Of a DNA stretch of 64,000 nt, positions 18,070-27,555 are shown one piece after another. This stretch comes from VRUE01 sp963837695. GTDB lineage: Bacteria; Actinomycetota; Thermoleophilia; Solirubrobacterales; 70-9. Where the stretch lies: the NCBI GenBank assembly GCA_963837695.1, contig CAWINZ010000005.1, positions 1,922,001 through 1,986,000 of the forward strand, read 5' to 3'. The position numbers and the translations under genes were made by a program. Positions within the stretch are counted from its first letter, which is position 1. Every line of letters starts with the position of its first letter. The notes under the pieces are model-generated. The model was not told where the DNA came from. It saw only the letters and a program-made list of their open reading frames with translations, and did not search any database.

Positions 18070-19146
18070 ATGGCATCGAGCAAAACACAGAGCAACGGGA
18101 AGGTGCACTCGGCCGACGCGCCGCGCGGCCCCGCCGCGCCCGCGCCTGGAGCCCGTCTCGCGGCGGCGTTCGAGGCGGTCGAGAAATTCCCGGCGCTGAT
18201 CGAGTCCCGCGCCCGCGTCATGCAGGCAGCGACGGCCGAGACCTCCCGGATCGGCGACTTGGTCGAGGCCGTCGAGGCCGACGTCGCCCTGACGATCGCC
18301 GTTCTGCGCTTCGCCAACCGTGCCAGCACCCCCGGCAACATCGGCGGCGTGCCTGCTGCGATCGACGTCTTGAAGCCTTCCGGCGTGCTGGCGATCGCCG
18401 GCACGGCGCCCGTCTTCGACTTCTTTGAGCCCAACGGGGGCTGGGAGTTGCGCCCCGAGCAGTTCCGCGTCCACGCCCTTGCGACTCAGCAGGCAGCCGC
18501 CCGGATCGGGCGTGAGATCGGCTGGGAAGACCGCGACGAGCTGGTGGTCGCGGCCCTGCTTCACGACATCGGCCGGCTGGTCATCTCCAAGCTTCACCCG
18601 GGACGCAAGACGTACTTCGACGCGACCTCGCGCACGCCCGAGCAGCGGATCCGCGAAGAACGCGACCAACTCGGCATTGACCACGCGCTGGTCGGCGGCG
18701 TCCTGGCGCGGCGTTGGAACGTGCCGCAGCGGATCGCCGTCGCGATCGAGCGCCACCACGCCGAGGATGCCGAAGGCCTTGCGGCGGTGATCGCTACCGC
18801 CGACATGGTCGCTCACTACTCCCAAGGCGAGGCGGTGACCCCTGAGCGTCTACGCGAGACCGCGAAGCGCTGTGGCCTCGGTCCCGAGGGGCTGCGCGGG
18901 CTTCTCTACGAGCTTCCGTACCCGCGCGAACGCGAGTCCCGGGTCAGCGAGCCGTGTCCGCTCTCCGGCCGCGAGCTCGACGTCCTCCGTCATCTCTCAG
19001 AGGGCATGGTCTACAAGCAGATCGCCGGCGAGATGCAGCTCTCGGTCTCGACCATCCGCACCCACCTGCACAACGTCTACGGCAAGATCGGCGCTGTCGA
19101 CCGCGCGCAGGCGGTCCTCACCGCGCGCGACCGCGGCTGGATCTAA
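18070..19146 (+). CDS. HDOD-domain protein fused to a LuxR-type DNA-binding domain
   Basis: A 358-residue putative signalling regulator. An HDOD/HD-like domain spans roughly residues 35-240 (LVEAVEADVALTIAVLRFANRAS, then AALLHDIGRLVISKLHPG and IDHALVGGVLARRW, RHHAED). A LuxR/GerE helix-turn-helix sits at the C-terminus (LSGRELDVLRHLSEGMVYKQIAGEMQ, STIRTHLHNVYGKIGAVDRAQAV). HDOD domains usually occur alone or with GGDEF/EAL or receiver domains; a direct LuxR output makes this look like a one-component transcription regulator. It faces another LuxR protein on the opposite strand with only six bases between stops. The ligand and targets are unknown. Confidence 0.88.
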   Translation: MASSKTQSNGKVHSADAPRGPAAPAPGARLAAAFEAVEKFPALIESRARVMQAATAETSRIGDLVEAVEADVALTIAVLRFANRASTPGNIGGVPAAIDVLKPSGVLAIAGTAPVFDFFEPNGGWELRPEQFRVHALATQQAAARIGREIGWEDRDELVVAALLHDIGRLVISKLHPGRKTYFDATSRTPEQRIREERDQLGIDHALVGGVLARRWNVPQRIAVAIERHHAEDAEGLAAVIATADMVAHYSQGEAVTPERLRETAKRCGLGPEGLRGLLYELPYPRERESRVSEPCPLSGRELDVLRHLSEGMVYKQIAGEMQLSVSTIRTHLHNVYGKIGAVDRAQAVLTARDRGWI

Positions 19147-19152
19147 GCGGCG

Positions 19153-19782
19153 CTAGTCGATCAGGCATTCGCGCAGCGCGATCGCGACCGCGTGGGTCCT
19201 GTTTCTCGCGCCGAGGCGGGCGAGGACGTTCTTGGTGTGCGTCTTCACCGTTTCTTCGCTGAGGCCGAGTTCGCGCGCCGCGACGACGGTTGAGCCGCCA
19301 TCGGCCAACAGCTGCAGGATCTCGCGTTGGCGTCGGGTCAGTTTGCCGCGACTGCCGCTGGGCGGTACCGCCGGGTCGACGAACCGCTTTTGATCGAGGG
19401 CCGCCCACACTGCCCGGGCCATCTCCTCGGCGCCGGCGGTGCGGGCGACGTAGGCGCTGGCGCCGGCCTGCAGGGCCGCCGACGCGAGGTGACGCTCGGG
19501 TCGCTCGCCGTGGGCGACGATTCCCATTCCCGGCGCTGTTGTACGAAGGGCCCGGATTGCCTCATTGCCATAGAGCGGCTCCTGCTCCTCGGTGGCCGGC
19601 TCACGCCGCAGCGCGACGACCGCGACGTCGACGCTGCCGATGTCGCGAATCAGCTCGATGGCCTCGCCGCGCGTCTCGCTCTCGTGAATCTCGAACTCGC
19701 CCGCCAAGGCTTGGTGCATGCCGAGCCGAACCAGCGGCTGGGCGTCGATCACAAGGCAATGTGGGCGCTCGCTCGGAACCAC
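19153..19782 (-). CDS. NarL/LuxR-type regulator with a degenerate receiver domain
   Basis: A 209-residue protein with a receiver-like fold (residues about 7-130) and a C-terminal LuxR helix-turn-helix (LTRRQREILQLLADGGSTVVAARELGLSEETVKTHTKNVLARLGARNRTHAV). The receiver lacks expected catalytic residues: only one acid is in LVIDAQP, the phospho-acceptor strand reads VVALRREP with no Asp, and the conserved Lys is Arg in AYVARTAG. It is therefore likely phosphorylation-independent (atypical response regulator). The start is ATG... GTG choice at 19782, giving MVPSERPHC. It is convergent with the HDOD-LuxR gene and divergent from the Rrf2 operon. Confidence 0.88.
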   Translation of the reverse strand: MVPSERPHCLVIDAQPLVRLGMHQALAGEFEIHESETRGEAIELIRDIGSVDVAVVALRREPATEEQEPLYGNEAIRALRTTAPGMGIVAHGERPERHLASAALQAGASAYVARTAGAEEMARAVWAALDQKRFVDPAVPPSGSRGKLTRRQREILQLLADGGSTVVAARELGLSEETVKTHTKNVLARLGARNRTHAVAIALRECLID

Positions 19783-19803
19783 TCGATCTTATACCCAACA
19801 AAA

Positions 19804-19818
19804 ACCGCTCTGTGCGGT
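19804..19818. promoter_or_regulatory. Inverted repeat upstream of the Rrf2-cysK-cysE operon
   Basis: ACCGC-TCTGT-GCGGT is a 5-bp perfect inverted repeat, 11 bases upstream of the Rrf2 GTG start, in the 47-bp region divergent from the LuxR gene. It is a candidate operator for the Rrf2 protein, but the arms are short. Confidence 0.3.
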
Positions 19819-19829
19819 AGAAAGGGCCT

Positions 19830-20228
19830 GTGATTTCAATCACTTCGAAGTCGCGGTACGCCGTCGTGGCAATGGCAGAGTTGGCCCGCTCGGGAGAGCG
19901 ACCGGTGCCGATCAAGGAGTTGGCCGAGCGGCGGGGCATCCCCGAGCAGTTCCTCGAGCAGCTCTTCTCGACCCTTCGCCGCGCCGGCCTGTTGGCCAGC
20001 CACCGCGGGATGAAGGGCGGCTATACGCTCGCCCGGTCCGCCGATGAGATCACCGTTCTCGAGGTGGTCCAGACCCTCGACGGCAAGGTCGGCCAGGAGG
20101 CCGACGAGGCGGGCGGCATCTGGGCCGAGGGGGTCGGCGCGCTGCGCAAGGTCTTCGGCCAGACGACGATCGCCGAAGTAGCTCGCCGTGAGGCCGAGGA
20201 GGCCGGCTCCGGGATGTACTTCATCTGA
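19830..20228 (+). CDS. Rrf2-family transcriptional regulator, cysteine-free (CymR-like)
   Basis: A 132-residue winged-helix regulator (ITSKSRYAVVAMAELA, PIKELAERRGIPEQFLEQLFSTLRRAGLL, GMKGGYTLA). It contains no cysteine at all, so it cannot bind an Fe-S cluster as IscR or NsrR do. In this it resembles CymR, the cysteine-metabolism repressor of Firmicutes, which works through CysK. Its stop overlaps the cysK ATG (TGATG), making a regulator-cysK-cysE operon. Cysteine control is therefore a strong inference, though not proven. The start is GTG 19830. Confidence 0.88.
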   Translation: MISITSKSRYAVVAMAELARSGERPVPIKELAERRGIPEQFLEQLFSTLRRAGLLASHRGMKGGYTLARSADEITVLEVVQTLDGKVGQEADEAGGIWAEGVGALRKVFGQTTIAEVARREAEEAGSGMYFI

Positions 20229-21151
20229 TGAGGATCGGGGCTGAGGCTTCGGCTGTTGTCGGAGGGACGCCGCTGGTCGCCTTGCGGCGGCTCAGCGATG
20301 GGCTGCCCGGGGAGGTCTGCGCGAAGCTGGAGTACTTCAACCCCGGCGGGTCCGTCAAGGACCGGATCGGGGTGGCGATGCTCGATGCGGCCGAGGAGGA
20401 GGGCCTGATTGAGCGAGGGCGGTCGGTGATCGTCGAGCCGACCAGCGGCAACACCGGAATCGCACTGGCGATGGTCTGCGCGGCGCGGGGCTACGAGCTG
20501 ATCCTGACCCTGCCCGAGGGGATGAGCCGCGAGCGGGCGAAGCTGCTGCGGGCCTATGGGGCGGAGGTGCGTGAGACGCCCTCGCTCGGTGGGATGACCG
20601 AGGCCGTCGAGCTGGCCGAGGCGATCCGCGAGCAGCGCAAGGGGTTCATGCCGCAGCAGTTCTCCAACCCGGCCAATCCCGAGGTGCACCGCCGCACCAC
20701 CGCCGAGGAGATCTGGAACGACACCGACGGCGAGGTCGACGCCTTCGTCGCCGGGGTCGGCACCGGCGGGACGATCACCGGGGTGGGCGGGATGCTGCGC
20801 GAACGGAAGCCGGAGGCCCTGGTCGTCGCGGTCGAGCCTGCGACCTCGCCTGTGCTCTCCGGCGGCGCGCCCGGTCCGCACAAGATCCAGGGCATCGGCG
20901 CGGGCTTCGTGCCGGCGGTGCTCGACCGCTCGCTGATCGCCGAGACGATCGGCGTCGGCGACGAGGACGCGCTGGAGACCGCCCGCGTCGCGGCGAAGCG
21001 GGAGGGGGTGCTGGCCGGTATCTCCGCCGGGGCGAACATCAAGGCCGCGCTCGAGGTGGCCGCGCGACCGGAGATGGCGGGCAAGCGGGTTGTGACCGTG
21101 GTCTGCGATTCGGGCGAGCGCTACATGTCCCTACCCTTCTTCGCACCGTGA
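20228..21151 (+). CDS. cysK: Cysteine synthase (O-acetylserine sulfhydrylase)
   Basis: PLP-dependent enzyme making cysteine from O-acetylserine and sulfide, 307 residues. The PLP lysine is in PGGSVKDRIG, the asparagine/substrate loop is EPTSGNTGIALA, and the phosphate-binding loop is GVGTGGTITGVGG. C-terminal CDSGERYMS is also typical. It overlaps the Rrf2 gene upstream and cysE downstream (GTGA), so all three are translationally coupled. The sequence is of CysK type rather than cystathionine beta-synthase, as no CBS domain follows. Confidence 0.95.
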   Translation: MRIGAEASAVVGGTPLVALRRLSDGLPGEVCAKLEYFNPGGSVKDRIGVAMLDAAEEEGLIERGRSVIVEPTSGNTGIALAMVCAARGYELILTLPEGMSRERAKLLRAYGAEVRETPSLGGMTEAVELAEAIREQRKGFMPQQFSNPANPEVHRRTTAEEIWNDTDGEVDAFVAGVGTGGTITGVGGMLRERKPEALVVAVEPATSPVLSGGAPGPHKIQGIGAGFVPAVLDRSLIAETIGVGDEDALETARVAAKREGVLAGISAGANIKAALEVAARPEMAGKRVVTVVCDSGERYMSLPFFAP

Positions 21152-21870
21152 TCAAGCGAGTGCTGACCGAGATTCGAGCCGACATCGCGGCGGCGAGGGA
21201 TCGTGACCCGGCGGCGCAGGGTGTCTCCTCGATCGAGATCCTGATCGGCTGGGCCGGGGTGCAGGCGCTGCTTGCGCACCGCCTTGCCCATGCCCTGCGC
21301 GACGCCGGCGTGCCGGTGGCGCCCGGCGCGATCGCCTACGTTGCCCGGGCGGTCACCGGGGTCGAGATCCACCCCGCGGCCAAAATCGGGCCCGAATTCT
21401 TCATCGACCACGGCTCCGGCGTGGTGATCGGCGAGACCGCCGAGATCGGCAGGCGGGTGACCCTCTACCAGGGGGTGACCCTGGGCGGCACCGGCTTCCA
21501 GCCCGGCAAGCGCCACCCGACCCTCGGGGACAACGTCACCGTCGGCTCGGGCGCCAAGCTGCTCGGCCCGATCGCGGTTGGCGACGGCGCCAAGATTGGC
21601 GCCAACACGGTCGTCGTCGAGGACGTGCCGCCCGCCTCGACGGTGGTCGGCAACCCCGGCCACCCGGTCAAGGTGGAAGGGCGGCGACCGGAGGGCCCCG
21701 ATGCCGACTGGATCCACCTCCCCGACCCGATCGCCGAGGCGATCAAGACCCTCTCGGAGCGGATCGCCAAGCTCGAGCAGCGCCTCGCCGAGCTGGACGG
21801 CGGCGAGGGCTCCGGCGGGAACGGGGAGGAGCTGCGACCGCGCACCGGTCGCTCCTCGGCCGGGGGCTGA
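21148..21870 (+). CDS. cysE: Serine O-acetyltransferase
   Basis: Acetyl-CoA dependent activation of serine, the first step of cysteine synthesis. It has 240 residues. An N-terminal helical region is followed by left-handed beta-helix hexapeptide repeats (IHPAAKIGPEFFIDHGSGVVIGETAEIG). Catalytic His lies in FIDHG, and the family block TLYQGVTLGGTG is present. The C-terminal tail after the beta-helix extends about 60 residues with a predicted coiled coil (IKTLSERIAKLEQRLAEL), longer than usual. In other bacteria the C-terminus of CysE inserts into CysK; this tail does not end in Ile. The start is GTG overlapping the cysK stop. Confidence 0.95.
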   Translation: MIKRVLTEIRADIAAARDRDPAAQGVSSIEILIGWAGVQALLAHRLAHALRDAGVPVAPGAIAYVARAVTGVEIHPAAKIGPEFFIDHGSGVVIGETAEIGRRVTLYQGVTLGGTGFQPGKRHPTLGDNVTVGSGAKLLGPIAVGDGAKIGANTVVVEDVPPASTVVGNPGHPVKVEGRRPEGPDADWIHLPDPIAEAIKTLSERIAKLEQRLAELDGGEGSGGNGEELRPRTGRSSAGG

Positions 21871-21901
21871 GCCAGCCGTTCCCGTCTCTATTCTCGGGAC
21901 G

Positions 21902-24157
21902 ATGCTTCAGATTGAGCCCGAGACGCCCACCGGCGAGCCCGACGCGCCCTTTGGCGCTCCCACCGAGGCCGGCGCGGATCGCGCCGAGCGTCTGCTTGCC
22001 GGGCTGAACGAGCCACAGCAGCAGGCGGTGCGCCATGGGGAAGGGCCGCTACTCGTCCTCGCCGGCGCCGGCTCGGGCAAGACCCGGGTTCTCACCCACC
22101 GCATCGCCTATCTACTAGCGACGGGACAGGCACGGCCGGGGGAGATCCTCGCGATCACCTTCACCAACAAGGCCGCGACCGAGATGCGCGAGCGGGTCGA
22201 ATCGCTGGTCGGCCGGGCGACCCGGGCGATGTGGGTGACGACCTTCCACTCGGCCTGCGCGCGGATGCTGCGCGCCGACGCCGAGCGGCTCGGCTACTCG
22301 CGCAGCTTCACGATCTACGACGAGTCGGACTCGCTGCGGATGCTCAAACGCTGTATGGAGAGCCTGCACGTCGACCCCAAGCGCTACCCACCGCGGGCGA
22401 TCCGCTCGCAGATCTCCGGCGCCAAGAACCAGCTGGTCGACGCTGACGCCTACGCGCAGGCTCAGGGCAGCGTCTTCGAGGAAACCACGGCCGGCGTCTA
22501 CCACCTCTACGAGAAGCGCATGCTCGAGGCCAACGCGATGGACTTCGACGACCTGCTGGTCCGCACGGTCAACGCGCTGGAGCTGTTCGAGGAGGTCCGC
22601 GAGCGCTGGCGCCGCACCTTCCGCCACGTCCTGGTAGACGAGTACCAGGACACCAACCACGCCCAGTACAGGCTGCTGCAGCTGTTGGCTGCCGAGCACG
22701 GCAATCTGATGGTCGTCGGGGACGACGATCAGTCGATCTACGGGTTCAGGCACGCCGACATCAGGAACATCTTGGATTTCGAGGAGGACTTTCCCGAGGC
22801 CGACTCGGTCAAGCTCGAGCAGAACTACCGCTCGACCCAGACGATCCTCTCGGCCGCCAACGCGGTCGTTGAAAACAACCGGGAACGGCGTCCGAAGCGG
22901 CTCTGGACCGAGCTTGCCGGCGGCGAGCCGCTGAAGCTGCGCGAGCTCTCCGACGAGCACGAGGAGGCGCGCTGGGTGGCAGGTGAGGTCGAGCGCCTCG
23001 GCGAGGAGGATGGCGTGCGGCGCGAGGACGTCGCCGTCTTCTACCGCACCAACGCGATGAGCCGGGTGCTCGAGGACACGCTCAACCGCTTCGACGTCCC
23101 CTACCAGGTGATCGGCGGGACCAAGTTCTACGAACGAGCGGAGGTCAAGGACGCGGTCGCCTACCTCAGCCTGCTGGCGAACCCCGCCGACCAGGTCTCC
23201 TTCGCGCGGATCGTCAACTCACCCCGGCGCGGGATCGGCAAAACCAGCCAGGGCAGGCTCCTCGCCCACGCGAACACGACCGGGATGACGATCTGGGAGG
23301 TGATCGAGCGGGTCGAGGAGGTGCCGGGGCTGGGCGGCGCGGCGATCAAGTCGACCTCCCGCTTCTACGAGACGATGGCCGGCCTGCGCGAACGCGCCGA
23401 CGCGGGGGGGCCGGTCGCGGGTCTGCTCGAGGCGGTCCTCAACGAGACGGGATACCTGGAAGCGCTGGCCGCGGAGCGAACCGTCGAGGCCGAAGGGCGA
23501 GCCGAGAACCTCGAGGCCCTGCTCGCCGGCGCCGCCGAGTTCGACATCGAGCGGGAGCGGGAGGGGGAGAGCGAGGTGCCCCCGTTGGAGGAGTACCTGC
23601 AGCAGATCTCCCTCTACACGCAGCAGGACGACCTGGGCGACGAGTCGGTGATCACGCTGATGACGCTGCACAACGCCAAGGGCCTCGAGTACGAGACGGT
23701 CTTCGTCGTCGGTTGCGAGGACGGCTCCTTCCCCCACATGAAAGCGCTTGAAGAGGGGGGTGAGGAGGAGGAGCGACGCCTCTGTTACGTCGCCATCACC
23801 CGTGCTCGCAGCCGTCTCTACATGACCTGGACGCGCGAACGCAGCCTCTTCGGCCGGGCCGAGCGCAACCTGCCCTCGCGCTTCGTCGACGAGCTGCCGG
23901 AGGAGCTGACCGAGCGCAGCTCGAGCGCCGTGGGAGCCACGACCAGTTGGGGGGCTGGCTCGACGGTCGCAACGGCGAGCCCGGTCGATCCAGGTCCGAC
24001 CCTGGAGCTGCGAATCGGGGACGACGTGGTCCATGCCAGCTTCGGCGACGGAGTCGTCACCTCGGTCGAGCCGGGCGGGGTCGTGGTCGTGCGATTCGCC
24101 GCTGACGGGTCCGAGCGCAAGCTGATGGCCGACTATGCCCCGATCCGCAGGCGGTGA
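21902..24157 (+). CDS. pcrA: ATP-dependent DNA helicase PcrA/UvrD
   Basis: Superfamily 1A 3'-5' DNA helicase of repair and replication-conflict resolution, 751 residues. Walker A is AGAGSGKTRVL, motif Ia ITFTNKAATEMRERV, Walker B VLVDEYQDTNHAQ, motif III VVGDDDQSIYGFRHAD, motif IV EQNYRST, motif V LMTLHNAKGLEYE, motif VI CYVAITRARSRLY. The C-terminus (IGDDVVHASFGDGVVTSVE) is the PcrA-type Tudor-like RNA polymerase-interacting region. The start is ATG 21902, 31 bases after cysE; an Ala/Glu/Pro-rich lead of about 30 residues precedes the helicase core. Confidence 0.96.
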   Translation: MLQIEPETPTGEPDAPFGAPTEAGADRAERLLAGLNEPQQQAVRHGEGPLLVLAGAGSGKTRVLTHRIAYLLATGQARPGEILAITFTNKAATEMRERVESLVGRATRAMWVTTFHSACARMLRADAERLGYSRSFTIYDESDSLRMLKRCMESLHVDPKRYPPRAIRSQISGAKNQLVDADAYAQAQGSVFEETTAGVYHLYEKRMLEANAMDFDDLLVRTVNALELFEEVRERWRRTFRHVLVDEYQDTNHAQYRLLQLLAAEHGNLMVVGDDDQSIYGFRHADIRNILDFEEDFPEADSVKLEQNYRSTQTILSAANAVVENNRERRPKRLWTELAGGEPLKLRELSDEHEEARWVAGEVERLGEEDGVRREDVAVFYRTNAMSRVLEDTLNRFDVPYQVIGGTKFYERAEVKDAVAYLSLLANPADQVSFARIVNSPRRGIGKTSQGRLLAHANTTGMTIWEVIERVEEVPGLGGAAIKSTSRFYETMAGLRERADAGGPVAGLLEAVLNETGYLEALAAERTVEAEGRAENLEALLAGAAEFDIEREREGESEVPPLEEYLQQISLYTQQDDLGDESVITLMTLHNAKGLEYETVFVVGCEDGSFPHMKALEEGGEEEERRLCYVAITRARSRLYMTWTRERSLFGRAERNLPSRFVDELPEELTERSSSAVGATTSWGAGSTVATASPVDPGPTLELRIGDDVVHASFGDGVVTSVEPGGVVVVRFAADGSERKLMADYAPIRRR

Positions 24158-24161
24158 GCGA

Positions 24162-25001
<840 letters not shown>

Positions 25002-25036
25002 TGTCGCTGCAACCCCTACTCCCGGAGGAGATCTAG

Positions 25037-25633
25037 ATGGAAGTGGACAAGCTGAACACCGGCGAGAAGGTCTCCGCGGTCTCCGCGATCCTCCTCTTCG
25101 TATTCATGTTCTTCGACTGGTTCGGCGTCAAGATCTCAGGAGTCGCCGGCTTCTCTGGCGATGTGTCCGGCAGTGGCGGCAGCGCCTGGGATGCGCTCGA
25201 CGTGATCCCGATCTTCCTCATGCTGGCGATCGTGGTCGCGATCGGCGTCGCCGTGATCCGCCTCACCGATGCCGACCTCGAGCCGCCGGTCTCACTCAAC
25301 GCGATCGTCGCCGGATTGGGTGGATTCGCGGTGCTGTTGATCCTCTACCGGATCATCTCCCCGCCCGACTTCGGCTCCTTTGGCGGGGTCTCGGTCGATG
25401 CGACGCTCAAATTCGGGATTTTCCTTGGCCTGATCGCCGCCGCCGGGATCGCCTACGGCGGCTACAGCGCGATGCGCGAGGAAGGCGCGACCTTCGGGGG
25501 GGAGGCCGACCGCCTCTCCGGCGGCCCCGGCCCAGGACAACCCCCGGCCGGCGGACCTCCGCCGCCACCCCCACCCCCGCCAGCGCAGCAGCCCCCGGCG
25601 CCACCGCCGCCCCCGCCTCCGACCGGGCAGTAA
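25037..25633 (+). CDS. Integral membrane protein with a proline-rich C-terminal tail
   Basis: A 198-residue protein of unknown function. It has about four hydrophobic segments (ILLFVFMFFDWFGV, IPIFLMLAIVVAIGVAVI, IVAGLGGFAVLLILYRI, FGIFLGLIAAAGIAYGG). These are followed by a 50-residue cytoplasmic or surface tail rich in Pro, Gly and Gln with runs of nine and seven prolines. A clear Shine-Dalgarno (GGAGGAG) lies about 8-14 bases before ATG 25037, unusual in this window. Such proline tails occur on small actinobacterial membrane proteins; the role is unknown. It is convergent with the GMC oxidoreductase gene. Confidence 0.8.
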   Translation: MEVDKLNTGEKVSAVSAILLFVFMFFDWFGVKISGVAGFSGDVSGSGGSAWDALDVIPIFLMLAIVVAIGVAVIRLTDADLEPPVSLNAIVAGLGGFAVLLILYRIISPPDFGSFGGVSVDATLKFGIFLGLIAAAGIAYGGYSAMREEGATFGGEADRLSGGPGPGQPPAGGPPPPPPPPPAQQPPAPPPPPPPTGQ

Positions 25634-25641
25634 GAAGTCGT

Positions 25642-27540
25642 TTACGCCGCCGGGGTGGCTTCGGCCACTTCGGCGGCGACCCTCTTGGCAAAGGCGATGA
25701 TCGTCATCATCGGATTGACCCCGACCGCGGATGGGAAGAGAGAGGCATCGGCAACGTGAAGTCCTGAGACGCCGTTGACCGAGCCGTCGGCGGTGCAGAC
25801 TCCCTCGGCGGGGTCGGCGGCGATCCTCGCCGTGCCCTGCGGGTGAAAGGCCTCGAGGCGCAACTCCGACGGCTTGAAGCGGGTCGCCTCGAACTCGGCG
25901 ACGCCGCCGGGGCGCAGGACCGGCGCGCGGCCGATATTGGGGTAGACCTCGGTCGCGCCGGCGGCGAAGTGAATCTCGGCGGCGCGGGCGATGCCGAAGA
26001 TGACCCGCTGGGCATCGTCGTCGCTGAGCGCGTAGCGGGCGCGAATCGAGCCGTCGCGAGCTATGCCGACGCGGCCCATGGACTCGTCGGTCAGCTGCAC
26101 GCCGATCGAACTGACGTGGCCGAAGTCGAGTATCGCCTCCTGGTGCTCACGCCCCGAGCCCTGTAGCCAGGCGCCGCCGAAGGGGAGCGGCGTGAAGGTC
26201 GCCTCGAGCAGGAGCCGCTCGGACTCCCACTCGTCGACGTAATAGCTCTGCATCACGCCGTCCCAGCCCCGGACCTCCTCCTCGTAGCGGGCGCCGACCC
26301 AGCAGGCGGGATGGATGTGGAGGTTGCGGCCGACCTGGCTGCCGCCGAGGCCCGAGCGCAGCAGCAGTTCCGGCGTGCCGAAGGCGCCCCCGGCGACGAT
26401 CGTCGCTCGACGGGCGCGGACCGTGTACGGGCGCCGGTCGCCGTTGCGCTCGCCATCCGGAGCCGCCACACAGCGGACGCCGGAGGCGCGACCGTCTTCG
26501 ACGACGATCCGGCGCGCCTCGACTCCGGTCCGAAGTCGTGCTCCCGCGGCCACCGCCCGCGGCATGTAGCTGACATGCATCCCGCGCTTGGCGTCGATCC
26601 GGCAGCCGTAGGGACAGGAGCTGCACTGGACGCAGCTGCCCGCGTTGCGGGATATCGGCCCGCCGCTGGCGCCGATCGCCGCGGCGCCCTCCATCGCGAG
26701 CTGGCCGTTGCGGCCCATCCGCTCCGGGTCGAGCGGCGTCACCCGCAAGAACTCCTCGGCCTCGGCGAAGTCGGGATCGAGCCGGTCGGCCCACTCGACG
26801 CCGTAGCGATCGCGCCAGTGCTCGAGCACCGGCCCGGGGGCGCGGAAGCAGGTCCCGGAGTTGATCACGGTCGTGCCGCCGACCGTGCGCGCCACCGGCA
26901 CGGGAATCGGCGGGCGGCCCTCGGCGATCGTCAGGCCGCCGTCGCGGTACAGCTTGGCGATTGCGTCGAGCCGGCTCTCGGGGTAGTTCTCGCGGTTATA
27001 GCTGCCGCCCGCCTCTAGCACGATCACGTCCAGGCCCGCCTCGGCGAGCGTCGCAGCCGCGACGGCGCCACCGGCGCCGGAGCCGACGACCACCACGTCG
27101 CATTCCTCACCGTCGGTGGGTGGCCTCGTCTCGCCCAGCGACCCGGCTGGCTCGGGCGGCGGGCCGTCCCCGACACGGCAGCTCGTCTCCAGGCCCAGCC
27201 GTTCCTCGACTCGCGAATCGACCGCGTAGCCGAGCGTGGTGAACGTCTTTGCCATCAGGATCAACTCGTGGTGGAGGCCGAAGCGGGAGTGCTCCATGCG
27301 CCGCAGGAAGTCCTCCCGCGCACCCAGGTCGAGGCGGCTGAAGCGCCAGGGGAAGGGCAGCCACTCGAAAGCGCGCAGGGCGAGACGGACGCGGATCAGG
27401 ACGCGCGGCGAGAGCGAGGTGAGGAAGGCGCCGACCGGGCCGGCGACGTCGACCTCCCGCTCGGCCGCGGGCAGGCCGTCGAGGGCGGGGGCCATCGCCT
27501 CGCAGATCGCGCTCAGGGTGCGTTGCTCGGTGGCCGACAA
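25642..27540 (-). CDS. GMC-family oxidoreductase (long-chain alcohol oxidase-like)
   Basis: A 632-residue flavoprotein. An N-terminal helical segment of about 140 residues precedes the FAD-binding Rossmann fold (VVVVGSGAGGAVAAATLAEAG, about residue 149). The signature RTVGGTTVINSGTCFR follows. The C-terminal active-site block is AFHPQGTARIA, with SLFPSAVGVNPMMTI. A striking CVQCSSCPYGC motif (CxxCxxCxxxC) resembles that in fungal/plant fatty-alcohol oxidases and related enzymes. The start is TTG 27540 by the available frame. It lies 15 bases after a small membrane protein gene, so the two probably form an operon. The substrate may be a lipid alcohol or sterol; unproven. Confidence 0.88.
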   Translation of the reverse strand: MSATEQRTLSAICEAMAPALDGLPAAEREVDVAGPVGAFLTSLSPRVLIRVRLALRAFEWLPFPWRFSRLDLGAREDFLRRMEHSRFGLHHELILMAKTFTTLGYAVDSRVEERLGLETSCRVGDGPPPEPAGSLGETRPPTDGEECDVVVVGSGAGGAVAAATLAEAGLDVIVLEAGGSYNRENYPESRLDAIAKLYRDGGLTIAEGRPPIPVPVARTVGGTTVINSGTCFRAPGPVLEHWRDRYGVEWADRLDPDFAEAEEFLRVTPLDPERMGRNGQLAMEGAAAIGASGGPISRNAGSCVQCSSCPYGCRIDAKRGMHVSYMPRAVAAGARLRTGVEARRIVVEDGRASGVRCVAAPDGERNGDRRPYTVRARRATIVAGGAFGTPELLLRSGLGGSQVGRNLHIHPACWVGARYEEEVRGWDGVMQSYYVDEWESERLLLEATFTPLPFGGAWLQGSGREHQEAILDFGHVSSIGVQLTDESMGRVGIARDGSIRARYALSDDDAQRVIFGIARAAEIHFAAGATEVYPNIGRAPVLRPGGVAEFEATRFKPSELRLEAFHPQGTARIAADPAEGVCTADGSVNGVSGLHVADASLFPSAVGVNPMMTIIAFAKRVAAEVAEATPAA

Positions 27541-27555
27541 CCCCGGCGGGCGCTG

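Noticed and set aside
19153..19782. Partner of a two-component system
   Set aside because: The receiver lacks the phospho-acceptor Asp and conserved Lys, and no kinase is adjacent.
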